From contig CACBDC010000003.1 in assembly GCA_902537845.1 (NCBI GenBank), positions 30,856 to 94,855 on the forward strand: DNA of 64,000 bases, written 5' to 3'. The notes beneath the pieces are model-generated. The model was not told the DNA's origin and did not search any database. It was given only the letters and a program-made list of their open reading frames with translations. The DNA is from an uncultured Pelagibacteraceae bacterium. Its GTDB lineage: Bacteria; Pseudomonadota; Alphaproteobacteria; Pelagibacterales; Pelagibacteraceae. Positions 45,767-53,693 of this stretch are shown here, in pieces. The position numbers and the translations under genes are program-made. The first letter of the stretch is position 1; each line of letters opens with the position of its first letter.

Positions 45767-46823
45767 AATAACTTTAAAAGATTTAAGTCACAGCTATTTA
45801 GAGCAACAGAATAATAATTCTGACTGGGCTTTAAGAGATGTTAATATTGATTGGAAAGACGGTGGAGCTTATGCTCTTTTAGGACCATCTGGTTGTGGAA
45901 AGACAACTTTATTAAATATTGTTTCTGGCTTATTAAAACCAACAAAAGGTAGTGTTTTATTTGATGATAAAGATATGACAACACTTAACCCTGTTGAAAG
46001 AGATATTGCTCAAATATTTCAGTTTCCAGTTATTTACGACACAATGTCAGTTTACGATAATCTAGCTTTCCCATTAAAAAATAGAGGTCTTTCTGATTCA
46101 CAGATTGCATCTAAAGTTAAGGAAATAGCTGAGATGCTTGAGTTAACAACTACACTAAACAATAGAGCATCCGGGCTAACAGCTGATGGTAAGCAAAAAA
46201 TTTCCTTAGGTAGAGGACTTGTCAGATCAGATGTAAATGTAATCATGTTTGATGAACCATTAACTGTTATAGATCCACATTTAAAATGGGTTTTAAGATC
46301 TAAATTAAAAGAACTTCATCAAAAAATTAATCGTACTATGATTTATGTGACACATGATCAAACAGAAGCTTTAACTTTTGCAGATCAAGTTGTGGTCATG
46401 CATGAAGGTCAAATCGTTCAAACTGGAACACCCGTTGAATTATTTGAGAAACCCAAACATACTTTCGTTGGACATTTTATTGGTTCTCCTGGAATGAATA
46501 TTCTTCCTTGTGAAATTAAAAATGGAGAAATAAATTTTAGCGGTCTAAAAATACGAAGTCATAAAGCTATAAAAAAATCAAATTTTAGTAAAACTCAAAT
46601 AGGAATTAGACCCGAATTTATAAATTTTTCAAAAGATGGAATTCCAGTTAAAATTAAAAGAGTAAGTAATACTGGAAGACATAAAATTGTCGATACAGAA
46701 TGTAATGGGGGAAATATAAAAATATTATCTAACGCCTCTACTGAAATTCCGAGTGGAAGCGCTCATGTAACTTTCAATCAAAACTACACTTATGTTTATG
46801 GAGATAACTGGATCATAGAATAA
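45759..46823 (+). CDS. glpT: Glycerol ABC transporter ATP-binding protein 2 (degenerate signature motif)
   Basis: ATPase of 354 residues, the same length as its partner. Walker A LGPSGCGKTT (42-50), Walker B FDEP (Asp165-Glu166) and the H-loop VTHDQTEA (His199) are canonical. The ABC signature is not: LSGGQ is replaced by LTADGKQ (140-146). A TOBE-like domain ends the protein. The name follows rhizobial glycerol transporter usage and is unrelated to the E. coli glycerol-3-phosphate antiporter GlpT. It overlaps the first permease gene by 1 bp. Confidence 0.87.
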   Translation: MAKITLKDLSHSYLEQQNNNSDWALRDVNIDWKDGGAYALLGPSGCGKTTLLNIVSGLLKPTKGSVLFDDKDMTTLNPVERDIAQIFQFPVIYDTMSVYDNLAFPLKNRGLSDSQIASKVKEIAEMLELTTTLNNRASGLTADGKQKISLGRGLVRSDVNVIMFDEPLTVIDPHLKWVLRSKLKELHQKINRTMIYVTHDQTEALTFADQVVVMHEGQIVQTGTPVELFEKPKHTFVGHFIGSPGMNILPCEIKNGEINFSGLKIRSHKAIKKSNFSKTQIGIRPEFINFSKDGIPVKIKRVSNTGRHKIVDTECNGGNIKILSNASTEIPSGSAHVTFNQNYTYVYGDNWIIE

Positions 46824-47689
46824 TGAATAAAACTATTAATCAAAAAGCTTGGTATTTTGTAATTCCCGTATTTGTTCTTGTTGCTTTTAATGCAGCTATT
46901 CCTTTAATGACAGTAGTAAATTATTCATTTCAAGAAACTTTTGGAAATAACGTGTTTGCTTGGGAAGGAACAAGATGGTTTAAACAAATACTGTTATCCG
47001 AAAGATTTCATGCTTCATTGGGAAGACAATTTGCTTTCACTTTTATAATACTTCTAATCCAAATACCTTTAGGAATTGCTATTGCACTTACAATGCCAAA
47101 AAAAGGATGGGGTGTACCAGTTTGTTTAATTTTAATGTCTATGCCGCTTTTAATTCCTTGGAATGTTGTTGGAGCAATGTGGAATATCTTTGCACTTCCA
47201 GATATTGGTTTTCTTGGTCATTCATTAAACGCAATGGGTTTTGATTATAACTTTACTCAACAACCGGGTGATGCATGGCTCACAACTATTTTAATGGATG
47301 TTTGGCATTGGACATCTTTAGTTGTTCTTTTATCTTATGCAGGTCTTAACTCCATTCAGCCTGCTTACTATCAAGCTGCAGAAATTGATGGAGCAAGTAG
47401 GTGGGCAACTTTCAGATATATTGAATTACCAAAAATGAAAAAGGTTTTGACTTTAGCTATTTTACTAAGATTTATGGATAGTTTTATGATTTACACTGAG
47501 CCATTTGTGCTTACAGGAGGAGGACCAGGAAATACTACAGCATTTTTATCAATCGACTTAGTTAAAATGGCCTTGGGTCAATTTGATTTAGGACCAGCAG
47601 CTGCGATGTCATTAATTTATTTCTTTATCGTACTTTTAGTTTGTTGGGTATTTTACAATTTAATGATGAAAAATGAGGCGCAGTCATGA
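46823..47689 (+). CDS. glpP: Glycerol ABC transporter permease 1
   Basis: Membrane subunit of 288 residues with about six hydrophobic helices, MalF/UgpA type. The cytoplasmic EAA loop that couples to the ATPases reads QAAEIDGASRWATFRYIELP, with conserved Asp-Gly. It overlaps the next permease gene by 4 bp. Assignment to glycerol comes from the gene cluster, not from residues in this protein. Confidence 0.85.
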   Translation: MNKTINQKAWYFVIPVFVLVAFNAAIPLMTVVNYSFQETFGNNVFAWEGTRWFKQILLSERFHASLGRQFAFTFIILLIQIPLGIAIALTMPKKGWGVPVCLILMSMPLLIPWNVVGAMWNIFALPDIGFLGHSLNAMGFDYNFTQQPGDAWLTTILMDVWHWTSLVVLLSYAGLNSIQPAYYQAAEIDGASRWATFRYIELPKMKKVLTLAILLRFMDSFMIYTEPFVLTGGGPGNTTAFLSIDLVKMALGQFDLGPAAAMSLIYFFIVLLVCWVFYNLMMKNEAQS

Positions 47690-48486
47690 AAAAATATAAA
47701 TGGTTAGTACCTACACTATATATAATTTTTTTAATGTTACCGATTTATTGGTTGATAAATATGTCATTTAAAACAACAACAGAAATAATAAATACGTACT
47801 CGTTATGGCCACAAAAATTTACAACAGAAAATTATGTAAAAATTTTTACAGATAGTACCTGGTATATGGGATATATTAACTCAATTACTTATACAGTATT
47901 CAACACTGTAATTTCTGTAGCTGCAGCTTTACCAGCAGCTTACGCGTTTTCCAGGTATAAATTTTTGGGAGATAAACACCTATTTTTTTGGTTGTTAACT
48001 AATAGGATGGCTCCGCCAGCAGTATTTGCTTTGCCATTTTTCCAGTTTTATTCATCTGTAAACTTATTTGATACTCATATAGCTGTAGCCCTGTCTCACT
48101 GTTTGTTTAATATTCCCCTTGCAGTTTGGATATTAGAAGGATTTATGTCCGCTGTTCCTAAAGAATTAGATGAAACAGCTTATGTAGATGGGTACTCTTT
48201 TGGAAGGTTTTTCTTTAAAATATTTGTTCCAACTATTGCAGCTGGAATAGGTATAACAATGTTTTTCTGCTTTATGTTCTCATGGGTTGAACTTTTATTA
48301 GCTAAAACACTAACAGCCACTGCTGCAAAACCTATAGCAGCTACTATGACTAGAACAGCTAGCACCTCGGGCTATGAGCTTGGTTTATTAGCTGCAGCAG
48401 GAACTTTAACAATAATTCCAGGAGCAATTGTAATTTATTTTGTTAAAAATTATATTGCTAAAGGATTTGCTATGGGAAGGGTCTAA
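47686..48486 (+). CDS. glpQ: Glycerol ABC transporter permease 2
   Basis: Second membrane subunit, 266 residues, six hydrophobic helices, MalG/UgpE type. The EAA loop reads ELDETAYVDGYSFGRFFFKI. The first helix (WLVPTLYIIFLMLPIYWLIN) and the following INMSFKTTTEI are typical of the family. Its TAA stop shares one base with the ATG of the DUF2160 gene. The name follows rhizobial usage and is not the phosphodiesterase GlpQ. Confidence 0.85.
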   Translation: MKKYKWLVPTLYIIFLMLPIYWLINMSFKTTTEIINTYSLWPQKFTTENYVKIFTDSTWYMGYINSITYTVFNTVISVAAALPAAYAFSRYKFLGDKHLFFWLLTNRMAPPAVFALPFFQFYSSVNLFDTHIAVALSHCLFNIPLAVWILEGFMSAVPKELDETAYVDGYSFGRFFFKIFVPTIAAGIGITMFFCFMFSWVELLLAKTLTATAAKPIAATMTRTASTSGYELGLLAAAGTLTIIPGAIVIYFVKNYIAKGFAMGRV

Positions 48487-48839
48487 TGTTTACGAAATTG
48501 TATGCAGCCACATGGGGTGAAGTTGGTAAAGCAAAAGAAAAAGGTTTTTTTGATTTTGATTTATTTTCATGGATGGCTTGGACGTGGCAAACGGCTGCTT
48601 TTTTCATTTTTATAGCTTTATGCATAACAGTAATGCTTATTTGGGAAAAGAAAGTACCAGGAGGTTCTCCAAGAAAAGGTATTTTAGGTTTAGACACAAC
48701 TAGAGGTGATAGATTATTTGTTTCTTTACTGGGAAGTGCGTTTATTCATTTAGCATGGTTAGGTCTCGTTGGTAGTCTTTTGTGGATAGCATCAATTATT
48801 TGTGTTGCTTATTTTATTGTTGTATTTAAATACGTATAA
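48486..48839 (+). CDS. glpU: DUF2160 small membrane protein of the glycerol transporter (GlpU-like)
   Basis: A 117-residue protein with membrane helices around WTWQTAAFFIFIALCITVML and in the RGDRLFVSLLGSAFIHLAWL region. WMAWTWQTAAFF and the short second block are DUF2160 hallmarks, and this family sits with GlpS/T/P/Q/V clusters. Its exact job in transport is not known. The first 25 residues before SWMAW are not typical, so translation could also start later, but the 1-bp overlap with the permease favours ATG 48486. Confidence 0.82.
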   Translation: MFTKLYAATWGEVGKAKEKGFFDFDLFSWMAWTWQTAAFFIFIALCITVMLIWEKKVPGGSPRKGILGLDTTRGDRLFVSLLGSAFIHLAWLGLVGSLLWIASIICVAYFIVVFKYV

Positions 48840-48842
48840 AAA

Positions 48843-49847
48843 ATGGTCAAAGTAGGAATTAATGGTTTTGGTAGAATAGGACGGCTTATCCTAAGAGCTT
48901 TATTAGAAAACTATAAAGGTAAAATTCAAGTAGTAGGAATTAATGACCTGGGTTCTATAGAAGCCAACGCTCACCTAATAAAATTTGATAGTACACATGG
49001 TACATTAAATCACGATGTTAAGACGAGTAAAGAGGGTTTTCAAATAGGAGATCAAAATATCAAAGTATTTGCTGAGAGAGATCCGTCAAAATTACCTTGG
49101 GGAAAAATTGGAGCTGATGTTGTTTTAGAATGCACTGGCTTTTTTTTAGATAAAAAATCAGCTGGCAAACACATAGAGGCTGGCGCTAAAAAAGTAATTA
49201 TTTCTGCCCCAGCAAAGGAGGTAGATTTTACTGTAGTTCAAGGAGTAAACAGCAAAGATTTGAAAAAAGAACATAATGTAATTTCTAATGGCTCATGTAC
49301 TACAAACTGCTTAGCACCTGTCGCCATGGTTTTAGAAAATACTTTTGGTATTGAATATGGATATATGACTACTATCCATAGTTACACGGGAGATCAAAAA
49401 CTTTTAGATACACTTCATAAAGACTTGAGAAGAGCAAGAGCATCTGGAGATGCCATGATACCAACTTCTACTGGAGCAGCTAAAGCTATGAGTTTGGTAT
49501 TACCAAGTTTAAAGGGAAAACTTGATGGTACCGCTATCAGAGTACCAACACCTAATGTTTCTTTAATTGATCTTACATTCGTACCTAATAAAGAAGTTAC
49601 ATCTGAAAGTATAAATGATGCTATGAGTAAAGCAGCTAATGGACCTTTAAAAGGAATATTATCTACCAATTCAGCTCCATTAGTTTCAAAAGATTTTAAT
49701 CATAACCCTCACAGTTCAATTTTTGATTTAACACAAACTCAAGTTATAAAAGGAAAATTTAGTAGAGTTCTCTCTTGGTATGATAACGAATGGGGATTTT
49801 CTAATAGGATGTGTGATACAGCTATTCAGATATCTGGGTTAATTTAA
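48843..49847 (+). CDS. gap: Glyceraldehyde-3-phosphate dehydrogenase, type I
   Basis: Glycolytic dehydrogenase of 334 residues. The NAD-binding start VKVGINGFGRIGRLILRAL, the NAD-specific Asp in GINDLGS, the catalytic Cys in SNGSCTTNCLAPVAMVLE, and SWYDNEWGFSNRMCD are all present. It begins 3 bp after the DUF2160 gene, so gap is most likely transcribed with the glycerol transporter. It overlaps a convergent small ORF by 4 bp. Confidence 0.96.
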   Translation: MVKVGINGFGRIGRLILRALLENYKGKIQVVGINDLGSIEANAHLIKFDSTHGTLNHDVKTSKEGFQIGDQNIKVFAERDPSKLPWGKIGADVVLECTGFFLDKKSAGKHIEAGAKKVIISAPAKEVDFTVVQGVNSKDLKKEHNVISNGSCTTNCLAPVAMVLENTFGIEYGYMTTIHSYTGDQKLLDTLHKDLRRARASGDAMIPTSTGAAKAMSLVLPSLKGKLDGTAIRVPTPNVSLIDLTFVPNKEVTSESINDAMSKAANGPLKGILSTNSAPLVSKDFNHNPHSSIFDLTQTQVIKGKFSRVLSWYDNEWGFSNRMCDTAIQISGLI

Positions 49848-50017
49848 TTTTTTGATTTCTCAGCTTCTTCAATCAATCTAAGTGTATTTTTAGGAATATT
49901 TGAATTATCAAATTTGATTGACGGTTCTTTTGAAGTTTTGTTACTTTTGTCTTTGTTTATTTTTTGAAGATCGTTAACTGCTGATAAAATTTCGTCGATA
50001 CTATAATTATCTTCCAT
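49844..50017 (-). CDS. Small acidic-basic ORF coupled to pyk
   Basis: A 57-residue ORF on the minus strand. Its ATG (50017-50015) shares one base with the pyk TAA stop, a TAATG junction typical of translational coupling. The protein starts MEDNYSIDEILSAVNDLQKI, is rich in Lys, Asn and Ser, has no hydrophobic stretch and ends LRLIEEAEKSKN. It fills the gap between gap and pyk and ends 4 bp inside gap. I do not recognise the family. The arrangement makes it a likely real gene. Confidence 0.65.
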   Translation of the reverse strand: MEDNYSIDEILSAVNDLQKINKDKSNKTSKEPSIKFDNSNIPKNTLRLIEEAEKSKN

Positions 50018-51429
50018 TAAGAACCCACTTTATAAAGCCTTACCATATTAGTCATACCAGCTTTACCAAAAGGCAAACCTGCTGTGATAACAACAAAATC
50101 ATTTTTTTTAACGAATTTTAATTTTTTTATAATCTCTTTTGAAATGGACATCATATCTTTCCATCCATTAGCATCTCTACTATTAATAGATTGAACTCCC
50201 CAAAGAAGAGAAACTTGTCTACTAACATTTATGTTAGGGGAAATTGTCACTATTTTTGCTGCAGGTCGCATGGCCGAAACAAGCTTAGCTGACTTTCCAG
50301 AATTTGAAAATACTATTATAGCCTTAACATTTGAATTGTAGGCCATGTCTTTTACAGAAAGAAGAATTGACTTAACTGGATCTTTATTTGCAATTATAGA
50401 ATTTTTAAAATCTTCTATATGCTCTCTTTTATATTTTTCTGTTGAAAGTATTGTTTTTGTCATTGTAGATACAGCTTGCGTAGGAAATTTCCCAATCGCT
50501 GCTTCAGCTGATAACATTACAGTATCTGCACCTTGAAAAATTGCTGTAGCAATATCATTTATTTCAGCACGAGTTGCTGTATTATTTTCAATCATACTTT
50601 CCAGCATCTGAGTCGCCACAATTACAGATTTTGAAAATTGAGAACATTTTTTTATAAGACTTAATTGTACTTTTGGTACTTCACTATGACCAATATCAAT
50701 AGCTAAATCACCTCGAGCAATCATAATTGAATCTGTAGCTTTAATTATCTTTATAATATTTTTTAATGCATGTTTATTTTCAATTTTTGAAATTATACCC
50801 ATATCTTTTTTTATTAATTTTCTTGCTTCAAGAATGAGCTTTTCATTTTGAAGATATGAAAGTGCTATCCAATTGCAACCTAATTTGATTGCCGTTTTAA
50901 TATCTTTTTTATCTTTTGAAGTCAGTTTATTAAAAGCGATGTCAAAATTAGGAATATGAATACTTTTATTACTCCTAATATAGCAATTTTGACTTTTGCA
51001 AATTGTTGTAACAGCTAGACCTTTTTTACCAGTGACTACAAAAGTAAATTTTCCATCATCAATTAATATTTTATTACCTTTTTTTAATTTTTTTAGAATT
51101 TTAGGATAAGGGAAATTTATTCTTAAATGATTACCAACATTTTTTTTTGTGTCAAATATATATTTTTGGTTGTATTTTATTCTTTGACTATCTTCTTTAA
51201 TATTCCCAACACGAAGTTTCACTCCTTGAAGATCCGCTATTAAAGACAATTTTTTGTTTGTAAATTTTTCTATTTTTCTAATCTTAGAAACAATCTTAGT
51301 GATCTCTTTAGTATTATGGCTGAAATTAATTCTAAAAGCGTCTACTCCAAGATTTACAAGTTGTTTAAGTTTCGTATTGCTGTAAATAGCTGGTCCTAGA
51401 GTAGCAATGATTTTTGCTTTTTTTTCCAT
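50017..51429 (-). CDS. pyk: Pyruvate kinase
   Basis: Converts phosphoenolpyruvate and ADP to pyruvate and ATP. The 470-residue product has KIIATLGPAIYSNTKL, AFRINFSHNTKE, the catalytic-Lys motif GIISKIENKHAL, IMIARGDLAIDIG and VATQMLESMIENNTATRAEI. DTVMLSAEAAIGKFPTQAV and a C-terminal allosteric domain end it. It is divergent from pfkA with a 62-bp gap. It could be co-regulated with pfkA from a shared promoter region. Confidence 0.95.
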   Translation of the reverse strand: MEKKAKIIATLGPAIYSNTKLKQLVNLGVDAFRINFSHNTKEITKIVSKIRKIEKFTNKKLSLIADLQGVKLRVGNIKEDSQRIKYNQKYIFDTKKNVGNHLRINFPYPKILKKLKKGNKILIDDGKFTFVVTGKKGLAVTTICKSQNCYIRSNKSIHIPNFDIAFNKLTSKDKKDIKTAIKLGCNWIALSYLQNEKLILEARKLIKKDMGIISKIENKHALKNIIKIIKATDSIMIARGDLAIDIGHSEVPKVQLSLIKKCSQFSKSVIVATQMLESMIENNTATRAEINDIATAIFQGADTVMLSAEAAIGKFPTQAVSTMTKTILSTEKYKREHIEDFKNSIIANKDPVKSILLSVKDMAYNSNVKAIIVFSNSGKSAKLVSAMRPAAKIVTISPNINVSRQVSLLWGVQSINSRDANGWKDMMSISKEIIKKLKFVKKNDFVVITAGLPFGKAGMTNMVRLYKVGS

Positions 51430-51491
51430 TATGAAATTTTTATGTTATAACATCTTTATCTCAAAAAAAATATTTAAGAAATTTAAATTTA

Positions 51492-52580
51492 ATGGCTAAC
51501 AAAAAAATTGGAATTCTTACAAGTGGAGGAGATTGTGGAGGCCTCAATGCTGCAATCAGATCAATCTTTTATAGGGCAAAAAACAAATATAATATGGACG
51601 TTTTTGGTATTAAAGACGGAACAGCAGGATTAATGAAAAGACCTGTTGCAGCCGTTCAACTAACTCATAAGACTTTTGGAGGATATCTTTTAAGACAAGG
51701 AGGCACTTTTTTAGGATCAACTAATAAAGGGAATCCATTTAAATTTCCTACTAAAGATGGAAAAAGTTTAGACAAGTCCAAAGAAATCATAGAAGGCTAT
51801 CATCAATTGAAATTGGACGGTTTAATTATTATAGGAGGTGATGGCAGCATGCAAATTTTAAAAAGGCTAGCTAAAAATGGTAACATGAAAATTGTAGCTA
51901 TACCGAAAACTATAGACAATGATGTTGGTGCAACGGAAAGCTCAATTGGTTTCCACACAGCTGTTGATGTTGCAACACAAGCTTTAGACAATCTGCAATC
52001 GACTGCAGCAAGTCACAGAAGATCTATGATACTTGAAGTCATGGGTAGAGATGCGGGTCATATAGCTTTAAACGCTGGTATTGCGGGTGGTGCAGATGTA
52101 ATACTTATACCTGAGATAAAATATTCTATAGATGGTATAATTAAAAAACTTAATTCTATGAAAAAAAACGACATACAGCATTCTTTAATTATTGTTGCAG
52201 AAGCTGTAAAAAAAGAGGACGGAAGCAAAGTTATACATAAATATATGGATGGAGAACAAAGATTAGGTGGGATAGGAGATTATATCGCTGAAGAATTAAT
52301 GAAGAAAACTGACGTTGAATGTAGAGTGACTTCTTTAGGTCATGTACAACGAGGAGCACCACCAACTGCAAGTGATAGAATTTTAGCAAGTGCCTTTGGG
52401 GTTTACGCTGTTGATTTATTAAATCAAAAAAAATTTGATAGGATGGTAGCCTGGAAAGACAGAAAAGTTGTGGACGTACCTTTAGATGAGGGTATACGTA
52501 CCTATAAAAATGTTGAAAGAAAAGACTCTTTAGTAGAAACTGCGTTATCTTTAGATGTTTATATTGGGGATGATATTTGA
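51492..52580 (+). CDS. pfkA: 6-phosphofructokinase, ATP-type by key residues
   Basis: Phosphorylates fructose 6-phosphate. The 362-residue product begins KIGILTSGGDCGGLNAAIRS. The phosphoryl donor site reads IGGDGS, with Gly118 at the place where pyrophosphate-dependent enzymes have Asp. PKTIDND follows with Lys139, a combination known from ATP-dependent group III enzymes. MGRDAGHIALNAGIAGGADV and VTSLGHVQRGAPPTASDR are typical of the family. Donor assignment is from these residues only. The stop overlaps the next ATG by 1 bp. Confidence 0.9.
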   Translation: MANKKIGILTSGGDCGGLNAAIRSIFYRAKNKYNMDVFGIKDGTAGLMKRPVAAVQLTHKTFGGYLLRQGGTFLGSTNKGNPFKFPTKDGKSLDKSKEIIEGYHQLKLDGLIIIGGDGSMQILKRLAKNGNMKIVAIPKTIDNDVGATESSIGFHTAVDVATQALDNLQSTAASHRRSMILEVMGRDAGHIALNAGIAGGADVILIPEIKYSIDGIIKKLNSMKKNDIQHSLIIVAEAVKKEDGSKVIHKYMDGEQRLGGIGDYIAEELMKKTDVECRVTSLGHVQRGAPPTASDRILASAFGVYAVDLLNQKKFDRMVAWKDRKVVDVPLDEGIRTYKNVERKDSLVETALSLDVYIGDDI

Positions 52581-53353
52581 TGAATAAAAATTCAAATAAG
52601 TATGCGAATAAAATTGTAAATGCATTTCTAAAAAATAAAATAATTTCTCCGTTGCCTGCAAAGTATACAAAAAAAATTTCAGCAGCTCAAAAATTTAGAA
52701 GGTTATGTGAGAGTAAAATAAAAAAACCTATAAGTGGTTATAAAGCAGCAGGTACAGGAATTCCTGTTTTAAAGAAATTAAAAGAGAAAGAACCATTTTA
52801 TGCGACCGTTTACAAACACAATGTTCTTGAAAATAAAAAAACTGTAAAAATAAATAAATTTACAATGGGTATAGAATTAGAAGTTTGCTATATTATAAAA
52901 AAGAATTTTTTTAATATAAAACAAAAAGCTACAAAAAAAAATATAAAAAAATTTATTACTCATATTGCCCCTTGTATTGAGGTAGTGGGCTATAGACAAA
53001 AAAAGAAAGGAATCAAAAGTCTTGGTGATTTATGTTCTGATTTTGGAGCAAATGTAAAGTTTGTAATTGGTTCTAAAAAAAAATTTAAAAACCAAAACGT
53101 AAAAAATCTTAAAACTAAAATTTTCAATAAAAAAATAAGTCAATCTACAAGCGGTAATACTAATACAGTGTATGTAAATCCAATGAATTCCTTATTATTT
53201 GTGTTAAAAAAATTACAAAAAGATAAAATAAAAAATAATAATGATTTTTATGTTTTTACGGGTTCTACCGTAGGTGTTGTTCCTATTTTGGGCAAGGGTT
53301 TTTACAAGGGGACTATTGAAAAATTAGGTTCTGTTTCAACTAAGATTAGTTAG
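52580..53353 (+). CDS. 2-keto-4-pentenoate hydratase-like protein (FAH/MhpD superfamily)
   Basis: A 257-residue protein, Lys-rich, resembling MhpD-type hydratases and oxalocrotonate decarboxylases. Features are the SGYKAAGTGIPVLKKL substrate-binding region, the metal-binding GIELEV motif, IAPCIEVVGYRQ and a C-terminal VFTGSTVGVVPILGKGFYKG. No other aromatic degradation gene is near, so its real substrate is unknown. The start ATG 52580 shares a base with the pfkA stop (TGATG), implying co-translation. A TTG three bases earlier is less likely. Confidence 0.78.
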   Translation: MNKNSNKYANKIVNAFLKNKIISPLPAKYTKKISAAQKFRRLCESKIKKPISGYKAAGTGIPVLKKLKEKEPFYATVYKHNVLENKKTVKINKFTMGIELEVCYIIKKNFFNIKQKATKKNIKKFITHIAPCIEVVGYRQKKKGIKSLGDLCSDFGANVKFVIGSKKKFKNQNVKNLKTKIFNKKISQSTSGNTNTVYVNPMNSLLFVLKKLQKDKIKNNNDFYVFTGSTVGVVPILGKGFYKGTIEKLGSVSTKIS

Positions 53354-53561
53354 ATAAAAAATATCCACCAACTAAAATAAAGATAATTATACTAATAAAT
53401 TTAATTTTTTTTAAAATTTTTTCTTTTTTTTCGCTTGTCACTTTTCTTTGAGATAGGAAGTAAATATTTGATTGAGCCTTATTTCTAAATTTGGGCCTCA
53501 TGGCGTTAGGAATTGTTTTATTTTTTATAGGCTTAAATCTTTTAGGGTTGATGTTTAACAT
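53346..53561 (-). CDS. Small basic membrane protein of unknown function
   Basis: A 71-residue protein on the minus strand: a strongly basic N-terminal part (KRFKPIKNKTIPNAMRPKF) and a C-terminal membrane helix (FISIIIFILVGGYFLSN). This resembles a tail-anchored topology. It converges on the hydratase gene with an 8-bp overlap. Its 5' side shares the 132-bp intergenic region with the iron operon and its Fur boxes. I do not recognise the family. Lack of any competing gene on the other strand supports it. Confidence 0.65.
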   Translation of the reverse strand: MLNINPKRFKPIKNKTIPNAMRPKFRNKAQSNIYFLSQRKVTSEKKEKILKKIKFISIIIFILVGGYFLSN

Positions 53562-53632
53562 AAGCCTATAAACTCTATTTTAGTTAAGTTATCAATACTA
53601 TTAACCTCAGCACAGGGTGCGACAAAAATGCG

Positions 53633-53675
53633 AATGATAATCATTATCAGTATATTGTAAATGATAATCATTATC
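53633..53675 (+). promoter_or_regulatory. Tandem Fur boxes upstream of the iron transporter
   Basis: Two identical 16-bp palindromes AATGATAATCATTATC at 53633-53648 and 53660-53675, 27 bp centre to centre. Each matches 16 of the 19 bases of the classical Fur consensus. Between them lies TATATT (about 53651), a possible -10 box, so bound Fur would cover both sides of the promoter. Iron repression of the operon is inferred. A good Shine-Dalgarno (GAGGGAAA) precedes ATG 53694. Confidence 0.9.
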
Positions 53676-53693
53676 AAATAACGAGGGAAATAA

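Noticed and set aside
46704..46721. 18-bp copy of the ribosome-binding region of the glycerol binding protein gene (42887-42904) inside the second ATPase gene
   Set aside because: The identical 18-mer has no start codon in the second place and lies in a conserved frame. In AT-rich DNA of this length one such chance match is not surprising.
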